Of a stretch of DNA of 64,000 nucleotides, positions 51,007 through 60,220 are shown piece after piece; position 1 is the stretch's first letter, and every line of letters starts with the position of its first letter. The stretch covers positions 124,001-188,000 of the forward strand of contig NZ_JACCBP010000001.1 of NCBI RefSeq assembly GCF_013408655.1. Reading direction: 5' to 3'. The notes beneath the pieces are model-generated. The model had not been told where the DNA came from, ran no database searches, and worked only from the letters and a program-made list of their open reading frames with translations. Both the position numbers and the translations under genes were made by a program. Origin of the DNA: Pigmentiphaga litoralis (lineage in GTDB: Bacteria > Pseudomonadota > Gammaproteobacteria > Burkholderiales > Burkholderiaceae_B).

Positions 51007-53409
51007 TCACAGCGTCAACCGGCGGCGCGCCCGGGCCCGCAGCGACAGATACAGCACGATGGCAAACAGCAGCGCACTGCCCACGCCCATCAGCATCAGC
51101 ATCAGCGGATGGCGCGACAGGAACCACTGCGCGTGGGTGACCGGATTCAGGCGCCCGGCGTAATACGACGGTTCCGACACCAGGCTGTCGACCTGCTTGC
51201 CGCGGATCACGGCCAGGCTGCCCTGGATCTTCTTGACGGCATCCGGGTCCTGCAATGCGTCGAGGGCGTTGGTCATGCCGGCCGGGCGATTGCTCGAAAT
51301 GACGACCACGCTGCGTCCGCCTGCCAGCGGCGATTCAAAGCCGGTGATCATGGCATCGGTCCCGGCGCTGCTGAAGGCCACCTGGCCACGGGCAGGGCGG
51401 CTGGCGTTGCCTTGCACGGAATCCCACCACGTCAGCATCTTGGACATCAGGTCCGACACCTGGAAGCGTTTGGTGTCGCCGTTCAGCGCCACGGGCATGT
51501 CTTCGGCCCATTCCGCCACCAGCGGCTGGCTGCCGGTGGCGCCGAGCACGAGCAGGTCCTTGTCGGCCACGCTGTTGACTTGCTGCGCCTGCGTCACGGT
51601 CACGCCCGTGGCCGGATAGCCGGTCGAATCGCCCATGCGGCCCAGCAGCGCCAGGTACAGGCCATAGTCGATCGGGCCGGGGTTGTCAGGCAGCACGACG
51701 GCCGTCTGCGACAGGTCGGCCATGCGCGTGAACGGGAAGCCGGCATTGCTGAAGGCGGCCAGGTCGGGCATGGCAATGAAGTGCGAAAAGCCCGAGATAT
51801 CGATGGTCGAATCCGGTTCGATCGCGCCCTTCACGTTGTCCAGAATCACGTCCTTGCAGGCGCCTTGCTTCTGGTAGTCGTAGTAATAGTGGAACTGCAG
51901 CTGGGTTTGCGAGGGCAGCTTGAACAGCGGAATGTTCAGGGTGGCTTCGGCAGGCGTCTGGCCATCGGGCATCACGCGCGTCAGCAACTGGTCGATCTTG
52001 CCGCCATTGCGGTCCGCGGCCAGCAGGGGCAGCGACGTCAGGAACTGTTCGTTCACGTTGACGTTCAAGGTGGACTTGTCGATGGTCGGGCGCGGTGTGT
52101 AGCGGTACTTCAGTTTGATCGCGATATCTTTCTCGCGCCACGCGAACAGATCGGGCGGCATGCGGAAGTTGATGCGGATCAGGTCGGGGGTGTAGCCCGA
52201 CACGTTCAGCGTCTGGGCCGCGGCCAGCTCGCCAAAACTGACGGCGCGATGGTTGGGCAGCCAGTTGGGCGCATCGTACGGCTCGCGCGGCTTCAGGTTG
52301 GTCAGCTCGCTGATCAGGGCCGTCGGGCCCGACAGGGTCGGCGCGCCCACCGACAGGGTCGTGGCAGCGGTCTTCAATTCCTTGACGTCGCGGCCGCTGA
52401 CCAGCAGCAGCTTGCCCGACGGGTCATTCGGATTGGGCACGATGGACAGCGTCGGGCCGCCCGGCTGCGGCAGCGCCACGCCCGGCAGGCGCGCGCCGCC
52501 GGCCATGATCACGACGGCGTTGCCGCGTGCCGGAATCTGGCCGACCGTGGTCGGGAACGTGGCGCCGCGGTAACCCGCCAGCGCGCCGAACCATGACGAC
52601 AGGATGCCTGCGGCTTCAAGTGTTCCCGTGTCGGGCGCCGACGCAAAAACGAAGGGCAGGTCCAGCCGGCGCACGTCGCGCCGGTCGAAGAAGGGCTGCG
52701 GCAACAGCGACAGGTCGTTTTCCAGGCTGATCGGCGATACCGTCAGTTCCAGCGTGCTGTTGTTGCTGACATTGGCCCACAGGCTGGAATGCGCAGGGTC
52801 TTCGCATTCCATCGTGTAATGGCCGACCAGCTGCAGGTTGAGCCGGTTGAATTCGGTGATCAGGCGCGGCGGGATGGCGATCTCGCGCATCTGCGCGGCG
52901 CCGCCCTGTTCTTTCGGCACCGGGATCGTCGCGGCGACTTCATCGTTGACCAGCACCTTGATGTGCGACAGTTCGCTGATCAGGGCAGGCGAAAACGCGT
53001 AATTGAGCTTGAGCTTGGCGCCCGTCACGATCTCGTCGGCACGGATGCTGAAAGGCACGCCGCTGCTGCCTTCCACGCCGCGCAACTGCAGCGGGTAGAG
53101 GGCGCCCAGCTGCTTGAGCGACAGGCTGTACGTACGCGATCCGCCCGGCAAGGACGCCGTGGTGGACGACCCGGCGGCGTTCGTGGACCCCCCGAATGCA
53201 GACCCCCCGAACGCGGACGCGCCGGAAGCCGGTCCGGTATAGCCGGTCGTGGGCGCGGGCAGGGGCGGCAGGGTGCGGCCGGCATCGGCGGCCAGGGCCG
53301 ACGGCACGGTGGCGGGCGTGGTCAACAGCAACAGGCCACCGATCAGGCCAGGCAGGGTCCGTGGTCGGGCAGGCCATGGGCCGCCAGGTCGTACAGGCCG
53401 CTGAATCAT
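51007..53409 (-). CDS. bcsB: Cellulose synthase regulatory subunit BcsB
   Basis: 800 residues from ATG 53409, whose A is the last base of the bcsA TGA (TGATG). Signal-type N-terminus, long periplasmic part with carbohydrate-binding-like domains (SLKQLGALYPLQLRGVEGSSGVPFSIRADEIV; LPQPFFDRRDVRRLDLPFVFA) and a single C-terminal membrane anchor (LMLMLMGVGSALLFAIVLYLSL) that packs on BcsA in known structures. A 15-bp duplication near the N-terminus encodes SAFGG twice. It guides the glucan through the periplasm. Confidence 0.95.
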   Translation of the reverse strand: MIQRPVRPGGPWPARPRTLPGLIGGLLLLTTPATVPSALAADAGRTLPPLPAPTTGYTGPASGASAFGGSAFGGSTNAAGSSTTASLPGGSRTYSLSLKQLGALYPLQLRGVEGSSGVPFSIRADEIVTGAKLKLNYAFSPALISELSHIKVLVNDEVAATIPVPKEQGGAAQMREIAIPPRLITEFNRLNLQLVGHYTMECEDPAHSSLWANVSNNSTLELTVSPISLENDLSLLPQPFFDRRDVRRLDLPFVFASAPDTGTLEAAGILSSWFGALAGYRGATFPTTVGQIPARGNAVVIMAGGARLPGVALPQPGGPTLSIVPNPNDPSGKLLLVSGRDVKELKTAATTLSVGAPTLSGPTALISELTNLKPREPYDAPNWLPNHRAVSFGELAAAQTLNVSGYTPDLIRINFRMPPDLFAWREKDIAIKLKYRYTPRPTIDKSTLNVNVNEQFLTSLPLLAADRNGGKIDQLLTRVMPDGQTPAEATLNIPLFKLPSQTQLQFHYYYDYQKQGACKDVILDNVKGAIEPDSTIDISGFSHFIAMPDLAAFSNAGFPFTRMADLSQTAVVLPDNPGPIDYGLYLALLGRMGDSTGYPATGVTVTQAQQVNSVADKDLLVLGATGSQPLVAEWAEDMPVALNGDTKRFQVSDLMSKMLTWWDSVQGNASRPARGQVAFSSAGTDAMITGFESPLAGGRSVVVISSNRPAGMTNALDALQDPDAVKKIQGSLAVIRGKQVDSLVSEPSYYAGRLNPVTHAQWFLSRHPLMLMLMGVGSALLFAIVLYLSLRARARRRLTL
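53186..53215 (-). repeat. 15-bp duplication in bcsB (SAFGG)
   Basis: GACCCCCCGAATGCA and GACCCCCCGAACGCG are adjacent on the plus strand and encode the SAFGG pair after the signal region of BcsB. Confidence 0.8.
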
Positions 53410-55658
53410 CAATCCCCCGTGTCGAGTTTGGGTTGCGCTGCCTTGCGCGCCGAACGTGGCGTCTTGGCCATGCTGTATAGGTGTTTGAAGAACATGCCGA
53501 AGCCGCGCACGCCCACGCGCATCACGCCGCGCAGTGCCGTCAGCGGGGTATCCCGATCGCCCTGGCCCCAGCCGCTGGCCCAGTTGTCGGCGCGCGCAAA
53601 TGTCAGCTGCGCCAATTCCACCTGCTGCTGCGTGTTCAATTCATGAAAGCGCACGCCCAGGTGCTCGCCGTTGCGGAACGCCACAGTGGCCGGGAACACG
53701 CCTTCATCGTTATTGCGGAAAATGGAGACCAGCACTTGCTGGCCGATGGGCACGTCCACATCCGCCGGGATGCGCAGGCCCAGGCCGGTCTGCGAAAAGT
53801 CTTCGGTTTCGCACGACAGCGTCTTGCCGTTGGTGAAGCGCAGGCCGGCACGCAGGTTGGCGGCCACGCGGGGGCTGGCGCGCACCTGGCGCGTCTCGCT
53901 GGCGACCGCGATGGCGGCGCTGGTGATGCCGACGTTGTAGACGGTCCAGAACAGGTTGATCATTACCGTGATGGCTTCGTCATTCGTGCCGAAGATCAGC
54001 ATGCCGATGCCGACCACGAAGCCGATCAGGTTGGCCAGCATCAGGATGATGTAGGGCCGCGCGATGGTCCAGTCGAAGTAGGCTTCGTCGATCACGCCGC
54101 CCTTGGCCGTGACGTTGAACTTGCCGAGCTTGGGGTTGATGAAGGCCACCAGCACCGGCCGCAGGATGTACCAGGCCAGCACCGACTCGTACACCTCGTT
54201 CCAGAACGAATGGCGAAAGCGTCCTTGCATCCGCGAATTGGTCACGCTGGCGTGCATCAGGTGCGGCATGGCGTACACCGCGATCATGAGCGCCGACGAT
54301 TCGAACACGTGCGCGCCAAAGATCAGGTAGGCCAGCGGCGCGGTCAGGAAGATCAGCCGCGGCAGGCCATAGAAAAAGTGCAGCATGGCGTTCAGGTAGC
54401 ACAGACGCTGGCCCAGCTTCAGGCCCGGTCCGAACAGGGGGTTGTCCAGACGGCAGATCTGCGCCATGCCGCGTGCCCAGCGAATCCGCTGGCCGATATG
54501 CCCCGACAGGCTTTCGGTGGCCAGCCCCGCGGCCTGCGGGATCGCCAGGTAGGCGGTGTTGTAGCCAAGGCGGTTCAGCTTGAGCGCGGTGTGCGCGTCT
54601 TCGGTCACGGTTTCGATCGCGATGCCGCCGACTTCTTCAAGCGGCTTGCGGCGGATCAGTGCGCACGATCCGCAAAAGAAGGTGGCGTTCCAGAGGTCAT
54701 TGCCGTCTTGCACCAGACCGTAGAAGAGTTCACCTTCGTTGGGGATGTGGCGGAAGGTGTCCAGGTTCTTTTCGAACGGGTCGGGCGAAAAGAAGAAGTG
54801 CGGCGTCTGCAGCATCGCGAGCTTGGGGTCCTTCAGGAACCAGCCCATGCAGATCTGCATGAAGGACCGCGTCGGCACGTGATCGCAATCGAAGATCGCC
54901 ACGTATTCGGCGCTGGTGACCTTGAGCGCTTCGTTGATGTTGCCAGCCTTGGCGTGACGGTTGTTGTCGCGCGTCACGTAGCCGATGCCGACGTCTTCAC
55001 AGAAGGCGCGAAATTCCGGACGGCGCCCGTCGTCCAGCACATAGACCTTGAGCTTTTCGGTCGGCCAGTCCAGACCCATGGCGGTGAACACGGTCTGCTT
55101 CACCACGTCCAGCGGTTCGTTGTAGGTCGGGATGAACACGTCGACTTCGGGCCATTCTTCGGGCGGCGTCGACATGGCAATCGGCTTGCGCTGCAGCGGC
55201 CACGCGGTCTGGAAGTAGCCCAGCAGCAGCACGATCAGCGCATACATTTCGGCGGCCAGCAGGCCAAAACCGAAGAAGGTGTCGACCAGCGTTTCGAAGC
55301 CCAGCGTGTCCGTCACGCGCCAGTACATGTAGCGCATCGATGCGGACACCGACAGCACGATCATGATCAGCGTGGGCAGCCGGCCTTCGGTCTTGCTCAG
55401 CAGCATCGCCACCGCAAAGCTTGCCGCGGCAAACAGCAGTTGCTGCGTCAGCGTCAGCGGCACGGTAATGACCAGCAGCACCAGGGCGGTGGCCATCAGC
55501 AGGGTCAGGATCCGCACGACGGCGTGGTCCCACAGCGGGGATTCCAGCAGCCGCGACGCCAGGCCGGTCAGGCCCGATGCAGTGGAACCTGATGCAGTGG
55601 AGCCTGATGCGGTGGCGGGCGCAGCGGGCCGGCCGGTGGGGGACGGGGAGGGCGTCAC
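53409..55658 (-). CDS. bcsA: Cellulose synthase catalytic subunit BcsA (UDP-forming)
   Basis: 749 residues from GTG 55658, overlapping the bcsQ stop as GTGA, with AGGAAG 6 bases upstream. GT2 motifs: PTYNEPLDV, DCD at 257-259, FFCGS at 327-331, TED at 352-354 and QRIRW at 390-394. About eight helices flank the catalytic domain. A C-terminal PilZ domain has RASPR (593-597) and DFSQTG (620-625), the c-di-GMP contacts, so the enzyme should be switched on by c-di-GMP. It polymerises glucose from UDP-glucose and extrudes the chain. The N-terminal extension holds TASGS repeats. Confidence 0.97.
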   Translation of the reverse strand: MTPSPSPTGRPAAPATASGSTASGSTASGLTGLASRLLESPLWDHAVVRILTLLMATALVLLVITVPLTLTQQLLFAAASFAVAMLLSKTEGRLPTLIMIVLSVSASMRYMYWRVTDTLGFETLVDTFFGFGLLAAEMYALIVLLLGYFQTAWPLQRKPIAMSTPPEEWPEVDVFIPTYNEPLDVVKQTVFTAMGLDWPTEKLKVYVLDDGRRPEFRAFCEDVGIGYVTRDNNRHAKAGNINEALKVTSAEYVAIFDCDHVPTRSFMQICMGWFLKDPKLAMLQTPHFFFSPDPFEKNLDTFRHIPNEGELFYGLVQDGNDLWNATFFCGSCALIRRKPLEEVGGIAIETVTEDAHTALKLNRLGYNTAYLAIPQAAGLATESLSGHIGQRIRWARGMAQICRLDNPLFGPGLKLGQRLCYLNAMLHFFYGLPRLIFLTAPLAYLIFGAHVFESSALMIAVYAMPHLMHASVTNSRMQGRFRHSFWNEVYESVLAWYILRPVLVAFINPKLGKFNVTAKGGVIDEAYFDWTIARPYIILMLANLIGFVVGIGMLIFGTNDEAITVMINLFWTVYNVGITSAAIAVASETRQVRASPRVAANLRAGLRFTNGKTLSCETEDFSQTGLGLRIPADVDVPIGQQVLVSIFRNNDEGVFPATVAFRNGEHLGVRFHELNTQQQVELAQLTFARADNWASGWGQGDRDTPLTALRGVMRVGVRGFGMFFKHLYSMAKTPRSARKAAQPKLDTGD
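55576..55610 (-). repeat. 15-bp repeats at the bcsA N-terminus
   Basis: GATGCAGTGGAACCT, GATGCAGTGGAGCCT and the beginning of a third unit on the plus strand encode TASGS-like pentapeptides before the first membrane helix. Confidence 0.8.
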
Positions 55659-56425
55659 AGCGGGCTTCCTGCCTGGAGTCGTTCGGAGATCACATGGGCA
55701 CAGGCGACGAAGTCTTGCGTGGCCTGGCACTGGCTGTCGTAGTCCAGCACGCTCTTGTCATAGGCCAGGGCCTCGCTGACGGACTCGTCCTGGTGCACCA
55801 GCCCCACGACCCGTTCCTTGAAGTTGACGCGCATGACCTGCGTCACGTCCTTGGCGAGCTGCTTGGCGCTGTCCAGCTGATTGATGACGTACGTGTAGTC
55901 GATGAATCCCGGGCGCCCCACGCAGTAGGTCTGCACCAGGTTTTCCATCATGGGCATGGTCGCGTAGGACGCCGCGTCGGGCAGCGTCACGATCACCACC
56001 AGGTTGGCGGACGACAGCGCCTGGCGCATGTAGATGGACGGTCCTGGCGGCGTGTCGAGCACCACCAGGTCGTTCTCGGCCAGGCCGAGCCCGCTCAGGT
56101 TGCGCACCAGCCAGTCCGGGTTGGCTTCCAGGTATTGCTCGAACGATTGCCGGTCCGCTTCATTCACCATGCCGTAGGGCAGGGTGTAGACGCCCGATGC
56201 CGTCGTGGTGACGATTTCCGACCAGTCCTGGCCGGCCAGCGTGGCGCGCGATGTGCCGACGATGTCGTTGGGATCAAGCCCGAGATGGAAACGCAGCGCG
56301 TTCTGGGGATCGAGGTCGACGGTCAGCACCCGGTGGCCGCCGTACTTCAGCGCCGTACTCAGGTTGGCGGTGACGGTGGTCTTGCCGACGCCCCCCTTGG
56401 CTGACACAACAGCGACTATTTTCAC
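55655..56425 (-). CDS. bcsQ: Cellulose biosynthesis ParA-like ATPase BcsQ
   Basis: 256 residues from GTG 56425, overlapping the bcsP stop as GTGA. Deviant Walker A in VVSAKGGVGKTTVTANLSTAL (residues 8-17 region), VDLDPQNALRFHLG, and LVVLDTPPGPSIYMRQAL as switch II. BcsQ localises the synthase, often to a pole, in E. coli. All typical residues are intact. Second ParA-type ATPase of the window but not closely similar to the orphan at 8492. Confidence 0.94.
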   Translation of the reverse strand: MKIVAVVSAKGGVGKTTVTANLSTALKYGGHRVLTVDLDPQNALRFHLGLDPNDIVGTSRATLAGQDWSEIVTTTASGVYTLPYGMVNEADRQSFEQYLEANPDWLVRNLSGLGLAENDLVVLDTPPGPSIYMRQALSSANLVVIVTLPDAASYATMPMMENLVQTYCVGRPGFIDYTYVINQLDSAKQLAKDVTQVMRVNFKERVVGLVHQDESVSEALAYDKSVLDYDSQCQATQDFVACAHVISERLQAGSPL

Positions 56426-57141
56426 AATCGGCGAAGACGTTGGAGAAGACTGGCGTTCTTGTCGGGGGTGGGCGGCGTGTCCGGCAGCGGCTGCGCCAGG
56501 CGGGCGAACACGGTCTGCAGTTCGGTCGCGGGCGCGGCGGCCAGGGCCGATTGCGCAGGCAGGCCGGCGGGGGCGGGCGGCGCCATGACGGGCAGCGGCG
56601 ATGGGGCGGCGACGGCAGCAGCCGGTGGCGCCGACGCCGCAGGGGCCGCGGCGGAAGATCCTGCCAGGAAAGCCGGCGCCGATGCGGGCTGCGGGGGCGC
56701 TGCTGCGGGCGCTTCGGGCACCATGCGCCCGAAAGGCATGGCCACGTCGGCGGGTGGCCGGGGCTCGAAGCGGGCCGGCGTACGCGGGCGCGGGGGAATG
56801 AATTCGGCGCTGGGGCCGGACGCCGCCGCCGGTTCCACGCTGCGCAGCACCGGTTCCTGGCGCGCAGGCGCCTGGGGCGCGGCCGGCGGGGTGGCCGGGG
56901 CAGGGGCGGCCGCCAGCGCAGCTGGCATCGACGGCGCCGGCGCAACGTCGGCCTGAGGCGCCCCGCGCAGCTGCTGCTGCACCGGTGGCGCGTCCGACGC
57001 CTGGGTGGCCTCGACCGCGGTCAGCAGGGGCCACCGCGCACGGGACATCTTGGCGTCGTTGCTGCGCGCGATTTCCCGGTACTGGTCGGGCTGGCCGCCA
57101 AAGTGTTTGAAGAGGTTCGCGATGTCGTCGGAATCAGTCAT
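56422..57141 (-). CDS. bcsP: BcsP/BcsR-like cellulose biosynthesis accessory protein
   Basis: 239 residues. A short conserved N-terminus (DIANLFKHFGGQPDQYREIARSNDAKMSRARWPLL) resembles the BcsR/BcsP module seen before bcsQ in proteobacterial operons. The rest is Ala/Pro-rich and disordered, with a C-terminal conserved block LQTVFARLAQP...NASLLQRLRRL. In E. coli, BcsR partners BcsQ; here the protein is much longer. Its position between bcsD and bcsQ with GTGA coupling supports the call; the exact name is less sure. Confidence 0.8.
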   Translation of the reverse strand: MTDSDDIANLFKHFGGQPDQYREIARSNDAKMSRARWPLLTAVEATQASDAPPVQQQLRGAPQADVAPAPSMPAALAAAPAPATPPAAPQAPARQEPVLRSVEPAAASGPSAEFIPPRPRTPARFEPRPPADVAMPFGRMVPEAPAAAPPQPASAPAFLAGSSAAAPAASAPPAAAVAAPSPLPVMAPPAPAGLPAQSALAAAPATELQTVFARLAQPLPDTPPTPDKNASLLQRLRRL

Positions 57142-57171
57142 GCTTGGCTTCTATGCGGACGCGGGGTGGGT

Positions 57172-57627
57172 CTATCGGCTGAGGCGAAAGTCGATGCATC
57201 CCAGCGCGTCGATGTCCGACGCCTGGGACACGACCAGTTCACCGCCGGATCCGACCTGGGCAAACCAGCGCTGGTACACGCCTTCCAGAAAGGCCGGTGT
57301 CCATCCGCTGGCCTGCTGCCCGAACGCGGCGTTCAGCGGGGCGCAGTTGTGGCGGATCGCCAGGGAAGTGGGGGCTTCTTCGATCGTGACCCAGCCCCAA
57401 TCCATGCCGACCCACACCTTGCCCATGGCCAGTTGCAGGTCGTCCAGGGTGGCGCACGGGGTGAGCGGGACGGCGTCGGCAAACCGGCCGCCAATGCGCT
57501 GCATCAGGGCACGCAGATCGTCGGCGGGCAGCTGCGACGCGAATTCTTCGGCCATGACGCCAAGGAAGGTTTTCCACTGCCGCGAGCAGCGGCTGTCGAT
57601 CAGATAGTCGACGATCGTTTGATCCAC
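57172..57627 (-). CDS. bcsD: Cellulose synthase subunit BcsD
   Basis: 151 residues from GTG 57627, chosen because AAGGA lies 7 bases upstream; ATG 57651 would add 8 residues without a ribosome-binding site. CSRQWKTFLGVMAEEFASQL, LQLAMGKVWVGMDWGWVTIEE and WTPAFLEGVYQRWFAQVGSGGELVV match BcsD, the octameric periplasmic ring that aligns glucan chains in Komagataeibacter. Presence of BcsD places the operon in the type I group. First gene of the operon, reading away from the EAL gene. Confidence 0.88.
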   Translation of the reverse strand: MDQTIVDYLIDSRCSRQWKTFLGVMAEEFASQLPADDLRALMQRIGGRFADAVPLTPCATLDDLQLAMGKVWVGMDWGWVTIEEAPTSLAIRHNCAPLNAAFGQQASGWTPAFLEGVYQRWFAQVGSGGELVVSQASDIDALGCIDFRLSR

Positions 57628-57896
57628 CCGGAGATCCTTTGTTGGGCCCATCAGTTGACCGCCAAGCGTACCAGAAACAATTAATCACCTTCCAATAGTG
57701 ATTAGTACAAAAGTGTCGTATTTCTGTACGCTAAAGGTGGACGCTTACTATCTGTTAGTCTTACCACCGAATTACACCCGCAAACTTTGCGTGCAATGAT
57801 GAATTTCGTACATTTGACGGCATATCCGGGCTTTCACCGCACCCGGATATGCGATCATTCGTCCAAAGTCGGGGTGAGAATTCTGCGCCCGCGCGG
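57628..57896. promoter_or_regulatory. AT-rich divergent control region of bcs operon and EAL gene
   Basis: A 269-base spacer, clearly more AT-rich than its surroundings. It contains a perfect inverted repeat TAATCAC-N9-GTGATTA (57682-57704) close to bcsD, a GTACA...TGTAC pair (57706-57729), and a perfect 11-bp inverted repeat GCATATCCGGG/CCCGGATATGC (57820-57830 with 57842-57852) close to the EAL gene. TTGACG at 57814-57819 could be a -35 but no matching -10 is seen. Confidence 0.55.
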
Positions 57897-59207
57897 ATGA
57901 ATCCCTACCCGATGCCGTCTTCTACGTCCGACTCAATGCTTCAACCCTCAAGCATCTCGAGTTTTGCCCAGCAGCTTGGCGCCGTCACCGAACGACGGGC
58001 CTTGTTGCGTGAGCTATCCGTCCTTATCAATGAGCGGCGGCGCGCGGCCGTCCTGGCCGTCAACATTCCCCAGCAGACGGACGCCCCGACGCGGGACGAC
58101 ATCGTTCGCCGCATCCGGCCCTACGTGCGCCTGGACGACCTGATGTGCCTGCTCGAAGACGGCAATCTGATCGTGGTGTTGCGGGATCTGGGCGACAAGG
58201 CCAGCGCCATCGGTGCGGCCCAGCGGCTGTTCCAGCGCTGCGCGCTGCTGCAGTCGATCGGGGTATCGGCCGACGACGCCTTCGTGTCGTTCGGCATCGT
58301 CATGCTGCCCAGTGACTTGTCGCAGCCCGAAAACGTGGTGCAGCGGGCCGAGCAGGCCGCGCGCTACGCCAGCCGCACGCACGCCCGCTGGGTGTGCTGG
58401 AGCAACGGCCCCGACGACGTCGACAGTGTGGTGCTGACGCGCGAAGACACGCTGGCCACCGAAGTGATCCAGGGGCTGGAGCGCGACGAATTCGAACTCT
58501 ATTACCAGCCGCAACTGGAAATGGGCAGCGGCCGCCTGCGCGGCATGGAAGCGCTGATCCGCTGGCGCCGCGGCGATACCATCGTGCCGCCGGGCGACTT
58601 CATTCCGGCCATCGAAGCTGCCGGCCTGAGCGCCGCTCTGGGGTCGTGGGTGCTGCGCAAGGCCTGCCAGCAGATTTCGGCCTGGCGGGCCGAGGGGCTG
58701 CATTGCCCGCGCGTGGCGGTGAACCTGAGCGCCGCGCAATTGCAGGGCGATCTGGTCGACATCGTGTGGCACATGCTGGCTGAATACCAGACCGAGGCGA
58801 ATCAGCTGGAAATCGAGCTGACCGAATCGACCGAAATCGCGCACCCCGAAGAAGCCCTGGCGATCACCGGCCAGCTGGCCGAGATGGGCATCAGCTTCAG
58901 CCTGGACGATTTCGGCACCGGCTATTCCAGTTTCGTGCGCCTGAAAGCGGCCCCGTTCCAGGCAGTCAAGATCGAACGCCAGTTCGTGGCGAACATGATG
59001 ACCGATCCCTACGACATGGAAATGATTCGCGCGGTGATCGAATTTGGCCGCAAGGTCAATATCGCGACCATCGCCGAAGGGGTGGAAACGCAGGAGCAGT
59101 ACGACATCCTGCGCGAGATGGGCTGCGATGCGTGGCAGGGATTTCTGTGTTCGCGGCCCATGCCGCTGGCCGACGCGACGGCCTTCCTGCGCACCGCCCG
59201 GGTCTAG
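57897..59207 (+). CDS. EAL-domain c-di-GMP phosphodiesterase with degenerate GGDEF
   Basis: 436 residues from ATG 57897 (start uncertain; no clear ribosome-binding site, ATGs at 57849, 57912 and 57936 in frame). Residues ~30-170 are a GGDEF-like domain lacking the GGDEF signature (EDGNLIVVL at that place). Residues ~185-435 are EAL: Glu218 (MEALIRW), Asn276 (VNLSAAQL), Glu307/Glu310 (IELTES), Asp337-Asp338 (DDFGTGYSS), Lys358, Glu394 (EGVET) and Gln414 (QGFLCSRP) are present, so hydrolysis to pGpG is expected. The usual KxD is KIE. No transmembrane helix. Divergent from bcsD, so it probably lowers BcsA activation. Confidence 0.9.
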   Translation: MNPYPMPSSTSDSMLQPSSISSFAQQLGAVTERRALLRELSVLINERRRAAVLAVNIPQQTDAPTRDDIVRRIRPYVRLDDLMCLLEDGNLIVVLRDLGDKASAIGAAQRLFQRCALLQSIGVSADDAFVSFGIVMLPSDLSQPENVVQRAEQAARYASRTHARWVCWSNGPDDVDSVVLTREDTLATEVIQGLERDEFELYYQPQLEMGSGRLRGMEALIRWRRGDTIVPPGDFIPAIEAAGLSAALGSWVLRKACQQISAWRAEGLHCPRVAVNLSAAQLQGDLVDIVWHMLAEYQTEANQLEIELTESTEIAHPEEALAITGQLAEMGISFSLDDFGTGYSSFVRLKAAPFQAVKIERQFVANMMTDPYDMEMIRAVIEFGRKVNIATIAEGVETQEQYDILREMGCDAWQGFLCSRPMPLADATAFLRTARV

Positions 59208-59210
59208 ACG

Positions 59211-60218
59211 TCACCCGCGCTGCGTGACCGCCAGCTGCCCGCTGTTCTTGCCGGCCCGCTTGGCGGCGTACATGGCGTCGTCCGCCGCCTGGATCAGGCT
59301 GTCGCGCGTGGCACCGTGCTGCGGGTAGACGGCCGCGCCGATGCTGGCGCCGACCCGCGCCTCGAACGCGTCGCCATTGGCCGTCAGCTGATAGGGCTGA
59401 CCCAGCCTGGCGCAGATCTCCATGCACTTGCGCATCAGGGCGTCGGGGTCGCCGGCGTGATCCACCACCACCGCAAACTCGTCCCCGCCCAGCCGCGCCA
59501 CCGTGTCTTCCACGCGCAAGATGGCACGCAGCCGCTGCGCGATCTCGACCAGCAGCATGTCGCCGGCCTGATGGCCGAAGCTGTCGTTCACCGCCTTGAA
59601 CCCGTCGATGTCGATGTACAGCAGGCCGAACTTTTCGTCGTGGCGTTGCGCGCGGCTCAGCGCCTGGTCCAGCGTTTCGATGAACAGCGCGCGATTGGGC
59701 AGGCCGGTCAGCAGGTCGTGGGTGGCCTGGTGGCGCATCTGCGCTTCGATCCGCCGGCGTTCGGCAATCTCGAGCCGCAGCTGTTCATTGCGTTGCTCCA
59801 GTGACGCCAGCGCATCCGTCAGCCGGGCCTTGCTGCCATACAGTTCCAGGAACACCTTGACCTTGGACAACAGGATCGCATCGTTCACCGGCTTGGCAAT
59901 GTAGTCGACCGCGCCCGACCGGTAGCCCTTCAGGCGGCTCAGGTCGTCGGCATAGGCGGCCGTCACGAAAATGATCGGCGTTTCTTCCAGGTGCAATTCG
60001 TCGCTCATGATGTCGGCGACTTCGAAGCCGTCCATGTCGGGCATGTTGACATCGAGCAGCACCAGCGCGAACTGGTGATCCAGGCACAGCGACAACGCCT
60101 CGTTGCCGGACGCGCACTCGATCACGTCGGCATCGACCTGCGCGAGCAGCCGGCGCATGGCGAACAGGTTGGCGGGAGTGTCATCGACGACCAGGATCTT
60201 TGGTCGGGAGGCAGGCAC
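59211..60218 (-). CDS. Response regulator with GGDEF output (diguanylate cyclase)
   Basis: 335 residues from GTG 60218 just after the cheB stop (TTG 60224 overlaps that stop and is an alternative). Receiver domain: ILVVDDTP, phospho-acceptor Asp56 in LVLLDVNMPDMDGFEV, Thr86 and Lys109. A coiled coil (~125-165) links to GGDEF with signature GGDEF at 244-248 and an intact RVED I-site (235-238), so product inhibition is likely. Last gene of the kinase-cheR-cheB cassette. The layout is WspR-like. Phosphorylation by the adjacent hybrid kinase would raise c-di-GMP. The stop faces the EAL gene stop 3 bases apart. Confidence 0.92.
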   Translation of the reverse strand: MPASRPKILVVDDTPANLFAMRRLLAQVDADVIECASGNEALSLCLDHQFALVLLDVNMPDMDGFEVADIMSDELHLEETPIIFVTAAYADDLSRLKGYRSGAVDYIAKPVNDAILLSKVKVFLELYGSKARLTDALASLEQRNEQLRLEIAERRRIEAQMRHQATHDLLTGLPNRALFIETLDQALSRAQRHDEKFGLLYIDIDGFKAVNDSFGHQAGDMLLVEIAQRLRAILRVEDTVARLGGDEFAVVVDHAGDPDALMRKCMEICARLGQPYQLTANGDAFEARVGASIGAAVYPQHGATRDSLIQAADDAMYAAKRAGKNSGQLAVTQRG

Positions 60219-60220
60219 GT

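Noticed and set aside
53481..55592. 703-codon plus-strand frame over bcsA
   Set aside because: Antisense to a BcsA with every catalytic motif; composition typical of a shadow frame.
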